64,000 bases of DNA from Candidatus Gastranaerophilales bacterium (GTDB lineage: Bacteria > Cyanobacteriota > Vampirovibrionia > Gastranaerophilales > Gastranaerophilaceae), in assembly GCA_944324435.1 (NCBI GenBank), contig CALUWH010000002.1:62001-126000 (forward strand), read 5' to 3'. Shown here in pieces: positions 10,308 to 19,828 of the stretch. The translations under genes were made by a program, and so were the position numbers. The stretch's first letter is position 1; every line of letters begins with the position of its first letter. The notes beneath the pieces were generated by a model. The model was not told where the DNA came from and did not search any database. It saw nothing but the letters and a program-made list of their open reading frames with translations.

Positions 10308-10401
10308 ACCGCATTTACTGTGTAATAAGCATTATAGAGTGAAGGAGAGCATAACTTCTCCCAATAATGTGTTATGTATATCTCCTGCCGAAGTTATGTA
10401 T

Positions 10402-11508
10402 TTACACTCCAAATAGGAAGTTTTGCGCGTTCGCTAACTTATCCTTAATCATATCTTCAGATTCTGGATCCGATATTGCCATTTCTGTAACCAAAAATTC
10501 TTGTGACGTAATGTTATTTTTTGTATCGTTCATTTGTGCCATGGTAAGAAGGTATGAAGCGGCTTCATCTTGTGCTAAAACTCCGTCCTTATTTGCATCA
10601 AGAACACCTATTTTATTTAAAACTAATGTAAATAACTCCATTTCGTCTGTATCAACATCATCCGGAAGGTTAGCTATACTATATCCTTTTTGTGAATATT
10701 CCTGTATAACTTCAAGGGCTTTTGCTTTTGCCTCTACGGATGAAAGACCTTTTGTAGAATAATAATCCTGCAGTTCCTGATAGAACATTTCGTACGCATC
10801 TACGGCTTTATTTCCGTCGTTATCGTAAAATTCTGTGTATTCTGCTCCAAATTGTTTATATGATTGTTTTAACTCATCAAGTGTTTTTGCTTTTGAACAA
10901 TCGCTCTGAAATTCTCCAACCTCGCCCAGAACAGATTGTTTACTAAATTGTTGAAACTTCCAGGCTTTAGCATAATTCTCAATTCTCTTTTGTAAAGTTG
11001 TTTCATCAATTTCTTGTCCGCTCTTCTCTGCTACAGACTTAATCAAATCGTATTTTGCGACAACATCTCTTTGGAACTCGGCACTTTCTTCTTCAAAGTT
11101 TATTCCTGTATTCTGGAGAATTGTTTTGACAGCTTCTTTTGACTTAACAGCTTTGGACATATCCTGTACATCTTCTTCAGTGCCTGATGCTTCTTCTTTC
11201 ACGGTTGTTGTAATACCCATTTTTTGTTTTGCAATGTCTACAATTTGTGACCAGACATTCTTAGTGATTGCATAGTTTTCGTTTGCCTGAACTACAAATT
11301 GATTGCCTTTTCTTATATCAGTATCTTTGTCAGTGAATTGGGATTTATTAGTTGCTACCTGATTTTGCTTTATTATATTAAATACAGAATTCCATTCGTT
11401 AATTCCAAGCTTAACATCTGTATTAAGCTCTGTATCAAGTTTCTTGTCTATAGCGTAAGACAAGCCCTGATTACCAACATTTAATACTATATTTTCGGAA
11501 GTAGTCAT
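10402..11508 (-). CDS. EF-hand calcium-binding domain protein
   Basis: 368 aa. Two canonical EF-hand loops are visible: DNDGNKAVDAYE (about residues 229-240) and DANKDGVLAQDE (304-315). Both have acidic residues at loop positions 1 and 12. The rest is helical and hydrophilic, and no signal peptide or transmembrane segment is seen. The role is unknown; calcium-dependent interaction is an inference. The start codon has no Shine-Dalgarno sequence, only an AT-rich TATATATAAT directly upstream, so it could be leaderless or very short-leadered. It converges on the helicase operon. Confidence 0.7.
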   Translation of the reverse strand: MTTSENIVLNVGNQGLSYAIDKKLDTELNTDVKLGINEWNSVFNIIKQNQVATNKSQFTDKDTDIRKGNQFVVQANENYAITKNVWSQIVDIAKQKMGITTTVKEEASGTEEDVQDMSKAVKSKEAVKTILQNTGINFEEESAEFQRDVVAKYDLIKSVAEKSGQEIDETTLQKRIENYAKAWKFQQFSKQSVLGEVGEFQSDCSKAKTLDELKQSYKQFGAEYTEFYDNDGNKAVDAYEMFYQELQDYYSTKGLSSVEAKAKALEVIQEYSQKGYSIANLPDDVDTDEMELFTLVLNKIGVLDANKDGVLAQDEAASYLLTMAQMNDTKNNITSQEFLVTEMAISDPESEDMIKDKLANAQNFLFGV

Positions 11509-11604
11509 ATTATATATAAAAAATATATAAGTTAAATTTTTCTTGATTTTTCCAAAATTTTTACAAAACTTTACAAAATGCTTTTAAAATTAGACCTTTA
11601 TGTG

Positions 11605-11610
11605 TATAAT
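11605..11610 (+). promoter_or_regulatory. Probable -10 box of glyQ
   Basis: TATAAT at 11605-11610 lies 39 nt before the glyQ start. The -35 region is poor. The leader is too short for a T-box riboswitch. Confidence 0.45.
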
Positions 11611-11649
11611 TGATTAAGTGTAAAAAATACAATAGAATGGGAAATGTAA

Positions 11650-12522
11650 ATGGCGCTAAACTTTCAAGATTTAATACTGAACCTGTCACGTTTTTGGTCG
11701 GATTATGGGTGCATAATTCAACAGCCTTATGATATCGAAAAAGGGGCTTCTACAATGAACCCTGCGACATTTTTGCGTGCGCTTGGGCCGGAGCCTTGGT
11801 CAACAGCTATGGTTGAACCTTGCAGACGCCCTACCGATGCAAGATATGGCGAAAATCCAAACAGATTGGGACATTATTTTCAGTATCAGGTCATCTTAAA
11901 ACCGTCTCCTGATAATGCGCAGGATTTATACCTTAAAAGTTTGGAGGCTATGGGTATTGATTTATCCAAGCATGACGTAAGATTTGTTGAAGATAACTGG
12001 GAATCTCCTACTCTTGGCGCGGCCGGTGTAGGCTGGGAAGTCTGGCTTGACGGAATGGAGATTACTCAATTTACATATTTCCAGCAGGTCGGCGGATTGG
12101 AAGTTAAGCCGGTTGCTCTGGAAATTACTTATGGTTTAGAAAGAATTGCCATGTATATCCAAAACAAGGAATCCGTTTTTGATATTATGTGGAATAATAC
12201 ATTAAAGTATGGTGATATTTACCTTCAAAATGAAATAGAACAATCAAAATATAATTTTGAATATTCTGATGCTGACAGATTGTTCAGCTTATTTGACGCT
12301 TATCAAAAAGAAGTCGATAATTGTATAAACGCAGAGCTTGTTCTGCCTGCTTACGACTATGTTTTAAAATGTTCACATACTTTTAACCTTCTTGATGCAA
12401 GAGGGGTTATAAGCAAGGATGAACGCATTAATTTTATTAACAGAGTTCGTACAATGGCATCAGCGGTTGCGAATTTATACGTGAAGCAGCGTGAAAAACT
12501 CGGCTTCCCATTGTGCAAATAG
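11650..12522 (+). CDS. glyQ: Glycyl-tRNA synthetase alpha subunit
   Basis: 290 aa, the normal length for the alpha chain of the bacterial alpha2beta2 enzyme that charges tRNA-Gly. Highly conserved blocks include [58 protein letters not shown], and the class II core [13 protein letters not shown]. The beta subunit gene (glyS) is not adjacent and must lie elsewhere. A GGGAAATG ribosome-binding site precedes the ATG. The amino-acid permease gene begins 21 nt downstream, so it may be cotranscribed. Confidence 0.97.
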   Translation: MALNFQDLILNLSRFWSDYGCIIQQPYDIEKGASTMNPATFLRALGPEPWSTAMVEPCRRPTDARYGENPNRLGHYFQYQVILKPSPDNAQDLYLKSLEAMGIDLSKHDVRFVEDNWESPTLGAAGVGWEVWLDGMEITQFTYFQQVGGLEVKPVALEITYGLERIAMYIQNKESVFDIMWNNTLKYGDIYLQNEIEQSKYNFEYSDADRLFSLFDAYQKEVDNCINAELVLPAYDYVLKCSHTFNLLDARGVISKDERINFINRVRTMASAVANLYVKQREKLGFPLCK

Positions 12523-12543
12523 ATAAAACAGAAAGGTAAATTG

Positions 12544-14172
12544 ATGGCAAACGGCAAATTTTCTGTTTCTCAGATTCTGAGAAATATGGTAACACGCAAA
12601 AATCCTGACGATGCGCTTGCAGGTGCTGCAAAAGGCGGCTTGGAAAAGACTTTAGGTGTCTGGGATTTGATAATACTAGGTGTCGGTGCAATTATTGGCT
12701 CAGGAATTTTTGCTATTGTCGGAATCGCGGCAGCAGGAAGTGCTGACGGCACAAGTCCGGGAGCAGGCCCGGCTCTTGCAATATCAATGGTTATTGCGGC
12801 TATTGCCTGTGTTTTTTCGGCTTTATGTTATAGTGAATTTGCTACAATGATTCCTGTTGCAGGCGGTGCGTACACTTACACGTTTGCTACACTGGGCGAG
12901 TTTGCAGCGTGGATTGTCGGCTGGATTCTTATGTTAGAATACGCAATCGGATTTATTGCAGTTTCTTGCGCCTGGACTAACCATTTTATGCAATTTATAA
13001 AAGGTTTTTCCAATATTCTGCCTGCGTGGATTTATAATCCGCCTGTATGGCTGATTAATGATTATCGCTCTGCAGTTAACTATTGTAACCTTCATGGTCT
13101 GGATTCTCACGCTGTAATACCTTCTATTGCAGGAATTCCGATTTCTTTGAATCTTCCTGCAATTGTAATGATAATAATTACAACGGCAATACTCGTAAAA
13201 GGGACTAAGGATTCCGCCAAAATGGCAGGAATTATGGTTGCTGTTAAACTTGGTGTTATTGCATTGTTTGTTTTAACCGGGATTTTCTACATAAAACCTG
13301 AAAACTGGACACCTTTTGCTCCAAATGGCTTTGAAGGCGTATTTATGGGTGCCTTTATAATATTCTTTGCATACATCGGCTTTGATGCGCTTGCAACAGC
13401 GGCAGAAGAATGTAAGAATCCTCAAAAAGACTTGCCGATAGGTATTTTAGGGTCATTAATTGTAACAACTGTTGTGTATGTTCTTGTAGCTTTGGTTTTG
13501 ACAGGCATGCAGCCGACTAGTGGGGTTGCAATTCCTGAGGGTTTGTTTAAGGCGCCGATGGCCTTTGCAATGACTGCGGTTCGCCAAAACTGGATTGCAG
13601 GGCTTATATCAATCGGTTCACTTGCAGGACTTACCTCAGTTTTACTAGTTATGCACATGGCAGCAACCAGAGTATTGTTTGCGATGAGCCGAGATAACTT
13701 CTTACCTGGAGTTTTCCAAAAAATTCACCCGAAATTTAATACTCCGCATATTCTTACTATAACAGTAGGTATTGTCGGAATATTGGGAACATTGATTCTT
13801 GATTTGAATGTTGCGGCTTCTCTGTGTAATTTCGGCACGTTCACTTCATTTATTATAGTATGCGTTGCAATTCTGATTTTAAGAAAAATTGACCCTGATA
13901 GAGAACGTCCGTTTAAAGTACCATTCTGTCCGTGGTTTCCTTTAATGGGTATTGTTTGCTGCGGCGGATTAATGATATTTTCTATGGTAGTTGCCAAAGG
14001 GCAGACAGCAGCGCTTTCTACAGCCCTCTTTATTGTATGGATTGTTATGGGAATATTAATTTACACGAGTTACGGATATAAGAAAAACCGTCTTGCGGAA
14101 GCGACGGTTGGTGAAACAATAGCGGAAAAAGAAATAGCAGAAAAAGATGAATTTAAAGCAGGTATTAAATAA
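12544..14172 (+). CDS. APC-family amino acid permease (cationic amino acid transporter-like), copy 1
   Basis: 542 aa, inner-membrane transporter with about 12-14 transmembrane segments. GVGAIIGSGIFAIVG near the N-terminus and PVAGGAYTYTFATLGEFAAW are hallmarks of the APC superfamily. FFAYIGFDALATAAEECKNP marks the CAT-like subfamily. The substrate cannot be read from the sequence. ATG 12544 is preferred to the TTG one codon before, with AAAGG upstream. Its 3' end overlaps the next permease gene by 26 nt, so the two form one transcription unit. They are clearly tandem duplicates with diverged N- and C-termini. Confidence 0.88.
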   Translation: MANGKFSVSQILRNMVTRKNPDDALAGAAKGGLEKTLGVWDLIILGVGAIIGSGIFAIVGIAAAGSADGTSPGAGPALAISMVIAAIACVFSALCYSEFATMIPVAGGAYTYTFATLGEFAAWIVGWILMLEYAIGFIAVSCAWTNHFMQFIKGFSNILPAWIYNPPVWLINDYRSAVNYCNLHGLDSHAVIPSIAGIPISLNLPAIVMIIITTAILVKGTKDSAKMAGIMVAVKLGVIALFVLTGIFYIKPENWTPFAPNGFEGVFMGAFIIFFAYIGFDALATAAEECKNPQKDLPIGILGSLIVTTVVYVLVALVLTGMQPTSGVAIPEGLFKAPMAFAMTAVRQNWIAGLISIGSLAGLTSVLLVMHMAATRVLFAMSRDNFLPGVFQKIHPKFNTPHILTITVGIVGILGTLILDLNVAASLCNFGTFTSFIIVCVAILILRKIDPDRERPFKVPFCPWFPLMGIVCCGGLMIFSMVVAKGQTAALSTALFIVWIVMGILIYTSYGYKKNRLAEATVGETIAEKEIAEKDEFKAGIK

Positions 14173-15673
14173 CTTATTAAAATGTAAAAGCCCTCAAGAA
14201 CTTATTGACGCAGGTGCTAATTCAGAGCTTAAAAAGACTTTGAATGTATTTGATTTGATAGTTATCGGAATAGGGGCGGTTGTAGGAACAGGCATATTTA
14301 CGATTATCGGAAGTGCGGTTGTCGGTAGTGCTGACGGAGCAGGAGCAGGATCTGCAGTTGTAATCTCAATGATTCTTGCAGCGATAGCAAGTGTATTTTC
14401 AGCACTTTCATATTCTGAAATTGCAGCTATGATGCCGGTTGCTGGAAGTGCTTACACATACACTTACGCTACAATGGGTGAGTTTATGGCCTGGATGGTC
14501 GGCTGGATTTTAATGCTTGAATACGCAATCGGGAATATTACGGTTGCAAGTGCATGGACCGGATATTTTGTACAATTCTTGAAAGGGTTCAAACATATTC
14601 TGCCTGCATTTGTTGTAAACTGTCCTCTCTGGCTGAGAAATGATTACAGAACAATGTATGAAATCTGCAACAAATACGGCTGGGATGTGCATGATAAAAT
14701 GCCTTTTATAAACCTGCCGTTCGGGATTGATATTCCGATTGCGATTAATATCCCAGCTATAGCTATTGTTTTAATCCTGACAATTCTCCTTGTAAAAGGG
14801 GTTAAGGAATCCACAAAGGTTGCTACAATAATGGTTGGAGTTAATATGTTTATAATACTTTCCTTTATTGTGGTAGGGGCGTTTTATGTGAAGCCTGACA
14901 ACTGGGTTCCTTTTGCGCCGAATGGTTTGGAAGGAATTTTTACCGGAGCATTTGTAATATTTTTTGCATATATAGGCTTTGACGCTATTTCAACAGCTGC
15001 CGAGGAAACAAAAAATCCCCAGAGGGATTTGCCGATAGCAATTCTCGGAACTCTTGTACTATGTACGATTTTATATATATTTGTTGCGCTTGTTCTTACA
15101 GGTGTTGTGCCTTTGGGTGCAATTGATACTCAGGCTCCGCTTGCGCATGCAATGCGGTTTGTTGGTATAAACTGGTATGCAGGCTTGATTTCCGTGGGAG
15201 CACTGTGCGCACTTACATCTGTTCTGTTAATATATCAGCTCGGCACAACAAGAATTCTGTTTGCAATGAGCAGAGATAATTTTCTTCCAAAATCTTTGAA
15301 TAAAATTCATAAAAAGTTTAAAACTCCGCATATTCTTACCTGGCTTTCAGGTTTGATAGTTATAATTTGCGCTCTGTTTATGGATTTGAATATATCTGCG
15401 GAACTTTGTAACTTCGGAACATTTACATCATTTATTATAATCTGTATTGCGGTTTTAATACTTAGAAAAACCGAGCCAAAAAGAGAACGTCCGTTTAAGG
15501 TTCCATTCTGCCCTTGGTTTCCTATTTTTGGTATTTTGACATGTCTTGCTCTTATGTATTGCAAATTCAGCGCGAAGGCTACTTCTGCCTTGTATTTTAT
15601 AGTATGGCTGCTTATCGGAGTAACTATATATGCAGCTTACAGCTATAAATCAAAACGCAACGAAGAGGGGTAA
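14147..15673 (+). CDS. APC-family amino acid permease, copy 2
   Basis: 508 aa, a second multi-span APC/CAT-like permease translated from an ATG inside the end of copy 1 (26-nt overlap in another frame). GIGAVVGTGIFTIIG, PVAGSAYTYTYATMGEF and FFAYIGFDAISTAAEETKNP align directly with copy 1, as does the C-terminal RERPFKVPFCPWFP. The duplication is old enough for substantial divergence, so the two may differ in substrate or form a heteromer. No associated amino-acid catabolic gene is adjacent. A G-rich stretch (15668-15720) follows the stop. Confidence 0.88.
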   Translation: MNLKQVLNNLLKCKSPQELIDAGANSELKKTLNVFDLIVIGIGAVVGTGIFTIIGSAVVGSADGAGAGSAVVISMILAAIASVFSALSYSEIAAMMPVAGSAYTYTYATMGEFMAWMVGWILMLEYAIGNITVASAWTGYFVQFLKGFKHILPAFVVNCPLWLRNDYRTMYEICNKYGWDVHDKMPFINLPFGIDIPIAINIPAIAIVLILTILLVKGVKESTKVATIMVGVNMFIILSFIVVGAFYVKPDNWVPFAPNGLEGIFTGAFVIFFAYIGFDAISTAAEETKNPQRDLPIAILGTLVLCTILYIFVALVLTGVVPLGAIDTQAPLAHAMRFVGINWYAGLISVGALCALTSVLLIYQLGTTRILFAMSRDNFLPKSLNKIHKKFKTPHILTWLSGLIVIICALFMDLNISAELCNFGTFTSFIIICIAVLILRKTEPKRERPFKVPFCPWFPIFGILTCLALMYCKFSAKATSALYFIVWLLIGVTIYAAYSYKSKRNEEG

Positions 15674-15774
15674 AGGGGGGGAAAAGAGTAAAGAGGGATA
15701 GAGACAGGCCAAGGGGAAGAGAGTGGACCGGATAAAATAAAGCAAATACAGTATGAAAATTCTCCCACCGGTGT

Positions 15775-15780
15775 TATAAT
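15775..15780 (+). promoter_or_regulatory. -10 box predicted to give a leaderless HD-GYP transcript
   Basis: TATAAT at 15775-15780 puts +1 at 15787, one nt before the ATG. There is no Shine-Dalgarno sequence and no good -35 element. Confidence 0.5.
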
Positions 15781-15787
15781 TTAATAT

Positions 15788-16789
15788 ATGAGAATCGTTA
15801 CAAACAAAGAGTTAAGCAGTTATAAAGTTTTGCCTTTTGATTTGTACACAGAAAATAAGGGTAAAATCTTTGAAGCCGGAGAGGTGTTAACTCCGGGCAA
15901 GCTGATAATGCTTAAAAATTATGTAAAAATTTATACGGAAGATTTTCATGGGGAAGGTGCTCAGTCTACGGATGGTGAAAGTGATGACCATAGCAAGGCA
16001 GCCGCTCCGAGCGTAATGAATTTTTCTTATGATACTCTTGATGCGACTGACTTTGAAACGGTTATCAATAAAGATGCTTACTTGAAGATGGAAAATCAGG
16101 TTAAGATTAAGTATTTTTACAGAAAAACTCTGGACTTGCTTATGCAAGGTTATTATGAAGAGGGGCTTTTGAAGCTTAATAATCTGGTCAATATTATAAG
16201 AACAGAAATTTATAAACAGGTGGGAAAGTCCAGCAAAGGCTCCAAAATCAGGTTTCTAGGCGAGTATGAACTATGCCACCCTTTGAATGTATCTATAATC
16301 TCCGGACTTATTGCACAGAAACTTGAATTTTCAAATATGGCTGTTGACCAGGTAATTCTTTCGGCTTTACTCCATGATATTGGCAAATTAAAGATAGATT
16401 TGCCCGAATCTCAAGCAATGCTAACGATGAACGAAGAAGAAGTCAAAGAACACACAATTATAGGATACAAACTTATAAAAGAAGAGTTTGAACTGCCGGA
16501 AGAGATTGCAAAAGTCGCCTTGGAGCATCACGAAAATAATGACGGTTCGGGATATCCCAAAGGCCTTTCCAGCGATTATATTTCCGAGTATGCACAAATT
16601 GTAAATGTTGCAAATTATTATGACAATCTGGCTTTTAACAGAACGCATGTCCCTGTGACTAATAATAAAGAAGCTCTAAGAACAATGCTTGAAGTCGGAA
16701 CAAAACGTTTTTCTGCAAAAATGCTTTATACATTTATTCATATGTTTAACTATGATGATTCAAAAGATTTCAATGATATGGTTATATAA
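15788..16789 (+). CDS. HD-GYP domain protein, probable cyclic-di-GMP phosphodiesterase
   Basis: 333 aa. The N-terminal 100 residues are variable (a possible sensory or partner domain). The HD-GYP domain spans about residues 155-320, with the metal-binding HD in LLHDIGKLKID, EHTIIGYKLI, and the signature HHENNDGSGYPKGL. All of the catalytic residues expected of a phosphodiesterase seem present. There is no transmembrane segment, so it is cytoplasmic. No diguanylate cyclase (GGDEF) gene is in the window. The ATG lies 7 nt after a perfect TATAAT, so the transcript is likely leaderless. Confidence 0.88.
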   Translation: MRIVTNKELSSYKVLPFDLYTENKGKIFEAGEVLTPGKLIMLKNYVKIYTEDFHGEGAQSTDGESDDHSKAAAPSVMNFSYDTLDATDFETVINKDAYLKMENQVKIKYFYRKTLDLLMQGYYEEGLLKLNNLVNIIRTEIYKQVGKSSKGSKIRFLGEYELCHPLNVSIISGLIAQKLEFSNMAVDQVILSALLHDIGKLKIDLPESQAMLTMNEEEVKEHTIIGYKLIKEEFELPEEIAKVALEHHENNDGSGYPKGLSSDYISEYAQIVNVANYYDNLAFNRTHVPVTNNKEALRTMLEVGTKRFSAKMLYTFIHMFNYDDSKDFNDMVI

Positions 16790-16861
16790 TCTAATTGGCA
16801 ATTGAAAGATTTATATATTTTTATAATCCTATGTTTGTATTACAAATATGGGATTATTTAT

Positions 16862-17137
16862 ATGGACAGACTAAAAAATTTCAGAAAAATTATGGAAAAA
16901 AGCGAAACAGATAAAATTGTACTTTTGACAAATCATTATAAAATTACAGGATTTGTTTATGATTGCGAAGAGTGCAACAAAGATGAATTCATTAATTTGA
17001 CAAACGTAACTATCTGTAATTTGGATGCAAACTACCCTTCAGATCCTCCAGCTTGTGATGAATACTCCAGTTTATACTTTGATTGGCTTCATATAAACTT
17101 AGATAAAGTTGTTGCCTTCAGTTTTATAAAAAACTAA
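16862..17137 (+). CDS. Hypothetical small protein
   Basis: 91 aa from ATG 16862. The upstream in-frame TTG would add a hydrophobic stretch that overlaps a likely promoter (TATAAT near 16823), so I prefer the ATG. It has a mixed charged and beta-rich sequence with a CEEC pair around residue 39. The layout (KIVLLTNHYKITGFVYD, then FDWLHINLDKVVAFSFI) vaguely resembles small beta-barrel (Sm-like) proteins, but that is only an impression. It ends just before a strong bidirectional terminator. Confidence 0.55.
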   Translation: MDRLKNFRKIMEKSETDKIVLLTNHYKITGFVYDCEECNKDEFINLTNVTICNLDANYPSDPPACDEYSSLYFDWLHINLDKVVAFSFIKN

Positions 17138-17141
17138 AAAC

Positions 17142-17170
17142 AAAAAGACCTGATACAATCAGGTCTTTTT
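17142..17170. terminator. Bidirectional intrinsic terminator
   Basis: A perfect 13-bp stem, AAAAAGACCTGAT and ATCAGGTCTTTTT, has a 3-nt loop and A/T runs on both sides. It serves the plus-strand small ORF and the minus-strand rpmE that ends at 17194. Confidence 0.9.
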
Positions 17171-17193
17171 GTTGTAAAATCTTAACCGAACTA

Positions 17194-17394
17194 TTACTTA
17201 GTTCCGTAACGTTTTTTGAATCTTTCAACACGTCCTTCTGAGTCAAGGATTTTTTGTTGTCCTGTATAGAATGGGTGGCAGTTAGAGCAAATTTCAACTG
17301 TAATATCGTCTACAACAGAACCAGTTTCAATTTCGTTACCGCAAACACATTTGATAACAGTTTTTTTATAATCTGGATGGATACCATCTTTCAT
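17194..17394 (-). CDS. rpmE: 50S ribosomal protein bL31
   Basis: 66 aa, a component of the large ribosomal subunit. It begins [11 protein letters not shown] and contains [23 protein letters not shown] and the C-terminal [10 protein letters not shown]. The cysteines of the CVC and CSNC motifs mark the zinc-binding (C+) form, which in other bacteria can be replaced by a zinc-free paralogue under zinc limitation. Single gene with a terminator directly downstream and AGAAAGAAGG upstream. Confidence 0.97.
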   Translation of the reverse strand: MKDGIHPDYKKTVIKCVCGNEIETGSVVDDITVEICSNCHPFYTGQQKILDSEGRVERFKKRYGTK

Positions 17395-17607
17395 TTTTGA
17401 CCTTCTTTCTATTTCTCAAGATTCCAAACTTGAATTTTTTCGACCAATAACATTTTACGCCGCTAAAATTTTTTTTGCAAGTATAATATGGAGTAAAGTT
17501 AATTCTCTTTCTCAAAGTAAGAAAGTTTCAGAGTTAGATATGCTTGTAAAATTATTACATTTGTATTAAAATTACCGTGTAAAATGATATTTTAAGGGGT
17601 TAAAGAG

Positions 17608-18729
17608 ATGAAATTTGTTGCAAATAAAGAAGAGTTATTAAATGGGATTAGAATTGTAGAGCGTGCTACCGTAGTAAAAGGCTTACAGCCGGTGCTTGCA
17701 AACGTACTTATTGAAACTACCGGCGAAAACCAAATCAAATTAACAGCAACAGATTTTGATTTGTCAATAATTACTCTAATCAGTGCAAATGTTGAAGAAG
17801 AAGGGAAAATTACTCTTCCTGCAAAAAAACTTGGCGAGATTATTTCAAGACTTAATGATGACCTTATAAAGATTGATGTATCAGATTTTACGGCAACAAT
17901 CACATGCAAAAATTCAAAATTTGATATTATAGGCATTTCAGCTAATGAATTCCCTCAGGTTGAAGAAGATATTCAGGCTGTTGACTGTATGGAAATTGAG
18001 ACAAAACCATTCACCAAAGCCATAAGACAGGTTGTCTCAGCTGCCGCCGGATATGAGACAAACAATCTTCTTTCAGGAGTTGTATGTCAGGTAGAAAAAA
18101 ATATCCTTGAAATGGCCGCTACAGACGGAAACAGGCTTGCAAGAGTGCGCGAAGTCGTTAAAAACCACTCTTCTGATGAAGAAAAACCGTTTGAAATGCT
18201 AATTTCTTCAAGAGTTCTTGCAGAACTCTCAAAAATTTCACTTCTTGCAGAATCAGAAATTATCAGAATCTGTAAAGAAATGAAAAAAATCGTTATAACA
18301 GTAGATAAAACAAAAATCGTAACACGACTAATGGTAGGCCAATTTCCTAAATACAACCAACTCATTCCGCAGACATTCCCGAAAGAAGCTTCGGTTAACA
18401 AAGGCGACTTAATCTCTGCACTTGAAAGAGTTGCGGTTATGGTTAACGAAAAAAACAGTATTGTAAAATTTGAGTTTGCGGATAATGTCCTTAAATTGTC
18501 GGGTGATTCGCCTGAAGCCGGTAATTCGCAGGACGAAATTGATATCAAATACACCGGAGAGCCGCTTGCGATCGCATTTAACTACAAATTTATTCTGGAA
18601 TTCTTGAAGATAGCAGAAGCTGAAGAGATTAAGATTCAATTAAATACACCTCTTTCCGCTACAGTATTTGTTCCGGTATCAGATGAAGATTATATTTATT
18701 TGGTAATGCCTGTCCAATTAAGAGGATAA
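17608..18729 (+). CDS. dnaN: DNA polymerase III subunit beta (sliding clamp)
   Basis: 373 aa, full length. Three repeated clamp folds are expected. MKFVANKEELLNGIRIVERAT, LTATDFDLSI, ITLPAKKLGEIISRL, ATDGNRLARV, FPKYNQLIP and the C-terminal DEDYIYLVMPVQLRG are typical. It forms the ring that tethers the replicative polymerase. It is not next to dnaA or recF here. Start after AAGGGGTTAAAGAG. The following leuD gene may be read from the same transcript, although a small palindrome lies between. Confidence 0.96.
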   Translation: MKFVANKEELLNGIRIVERATVVKGLQPVLANVLIETTGENQIKLTATDFDLSIITLISANVEEEGKITLPAKKLGEIISRLNDDLIKIDVSDFTATITCKNSKFDIIGISANEFPQVEEDIQAVDCMEIETKPFTKAIRQVVSAAAGYETNNLLSGVVCQVEKNILEMAATDGNRLARVREVVKNHSSDEEKPFEMLISSRVLAELSKISLLAESEIIRICKEMKKIVITVDKTKIVTRLMVGQFPKYNQLIPQTFPKEASVNKGDLISALERVAVMVNEKNSIVKFEFADNVLKLSGDSPEAGNSQDEIDIKYTGEPLAIAFNYKFILEFLKIAEAEEIKIQLNTPLSATVFVPVSDEDYIYLVMPVQLRG

Positions 18730-18763
18730 AAAAGATTTAGGAGTTTAGCGGAAGCAGAGTAGG

Positions 18764-18780
18764 TTGGGCTTTCAGCCCAA
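18764..18780. repeat. TTGGGC palindrome between dnaN and leuD
   Basis: TTGGGC-N5-GCCCAA hairpin preceded by GTAG. It belongs to the same dispersed family as the copies at 60229 and 60979 and resembles the core of the sigma upstream repeats. Confidence 0.55.
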
Positions 18781-18800
18781 TAGTAAAAAGAAAGGCAAAA

Positions 18801-19295
18801 ATGAGAGGCAAAGCGTTTAAATTCGGAGATAATATTTCAACAGACCACATAGCACCGGGTAGATTATTCCACCTGCGCTCTGATTTACAGGAGTTTTCCA
18901 AACATGTGCTTGAAGACGCTGACGAAAATTTCGCAAAAAACATGTCAAAAGGCGACTTTGTCGTTGCTGGACACAATTTCGGGCTTGGCTCTTCAAGAGA
19001 ACACGCCCCACAGATTATTAAAATCGCAGGCGTAGGCGCAGTAATTGCCAAGTCTTTCGCACGAATTTTTTACCGCAATGCTATTAATATAGGACTTCTT
19101 GCAATCGAATGTGACACAGACGGTATTGATGCAGGGGATGAATTGGATTTGGATATAAAAGCCGGAACAATTACAAACCTTACAAAGGGCACAATTATTA
19201 CAATCGAACCGCTGCCGGACGTTATGATAAAACTGCTTGAAGACGGCGGATTGATTGAACATATAAAAAAACATGGCGATTTAGTTTTAGGATGA
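18801..19295 (+). CDS. leuD: 3-isopropylmalate dehydratase small subunit (LeuD/HacB-like)
   Basis: 164 aa, the swivel domain of an aconitase-superfamily hydro-lyase in leucine synthesis. GDNISTDHIAPGR, then GLGSSREHAPQIIKIAG, then IAKSFARIFYRNAINIGL are diagnostic. Its length is that of the stand-alone archaeal/HacB-like LeuD rather than the longer proteobacterial form. The large subunit leuC is not in the window, so the pathway is split. GGCAAAAATG start with AAAGG upstream. A zinc-ribbon gene follows 13 nt later and is probably in the same operon. Confidence 0.88.
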   Translation: MRGKAFKFGDNISTDHIAPGRLFHLRSDLQEFSKHVLEDADENFAKNMSKGDFVVAGHNFGLGSSREHAPQIIKIAGVGAVIAKSFARIFYRNAINIGLLAIECDTDGIDAGDELDLDIKAGTITNLTKGTIITIEPLPDVMIKLLEDGGLIEHIKKHGDLVLG

Positions 19296-19308
19296 AAAGG
19301 AGATATAT

Positions 19309-19827
19309 ATGAGCGATAACAAAGAAGTGATTACCTGCCCTGCCTGCGGAAATTATATGCAAAAAATTTTTATGCCGGAAGCCGGTGTTAATATTGACAT
19401 CTGCCTGGAAGGCTGCGGCGGAATCCTTTTTGACAACAGAGAGTTTCAAAAATTTGATGAACCACACGAAAAAATTGATGAAATTCTGGAAGCTATAAAG
19501 GACAAAACCTTTATTAAGGTAGACGAAAGCGAAACCAGAACCTGCCCTTTATGTAATGTTCCAATGGTTAAGATGGGCGCAGGAACTGCAGGTGTGGAAA
19601 TTGATGTTTGTAATGTTTGCGGCGCTAAATTTCTGGATAATGGAGAGCTTCAGAAAATTCGCAAAAATGAAAATAGTGATAACGAAAATGATAGACTAGA
19701 GTCTTTGATGAATTCTTTGTATAACGAAAATTTAAAAGATGTGTTAGGAAACAGGCAGGCGCCTTCCAAAACATCTTCAAGACGCAAATTCTTTGAAGAT
19801 TTGGTTTATAAACTCATAACAAAATAA
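19309..19827 (+). CDS. Double zf-TFIIB zinc-ribbon protein
   Basis: 172 aa. Two copies of the TFIIB-like zinc-ribbon module are present. The first runs from CPACGNYMQKIFMPEAGV to CLEGCGGILFDNREFQKF; the second from CPLCNVPMVKMGAGTAGV to CNVCGAKFLDNGELQKI. Each supplies two CxxC pairs or near-pairs for a Zn ion. Such proteins are widespread and uncharacterised; nucleic-acid or protein binding is presumed. A perfect AAAAGGAG lies before the ATG. It converges on the M16 peptidase gene, with the two stops one nt apart. Confidence 0.8.
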   Translation: MSDNKEVITCPACGNYMQKIFMPEAGVNIDICLEGCGGILFDNREFQKFDEPHEKIDEILEAIKDKTFIKVDESETRTCPLCNVPMVKMGAGTAGVEIDVCNVCGAKFLDNGELQKIRKNENSDNENDRLESLMNSLYNENLKDVLGNRQAPSKTSSRRKFFEDLVYKLITK

Positions 19828-19828
19828 C

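Noticed and set aside
11511-11649. T-box riboswitch ahead of glyQ
   Set aside because: The leader from the likely -10 box is under 40 nt and lacks a T-box sequence or specifier stem.
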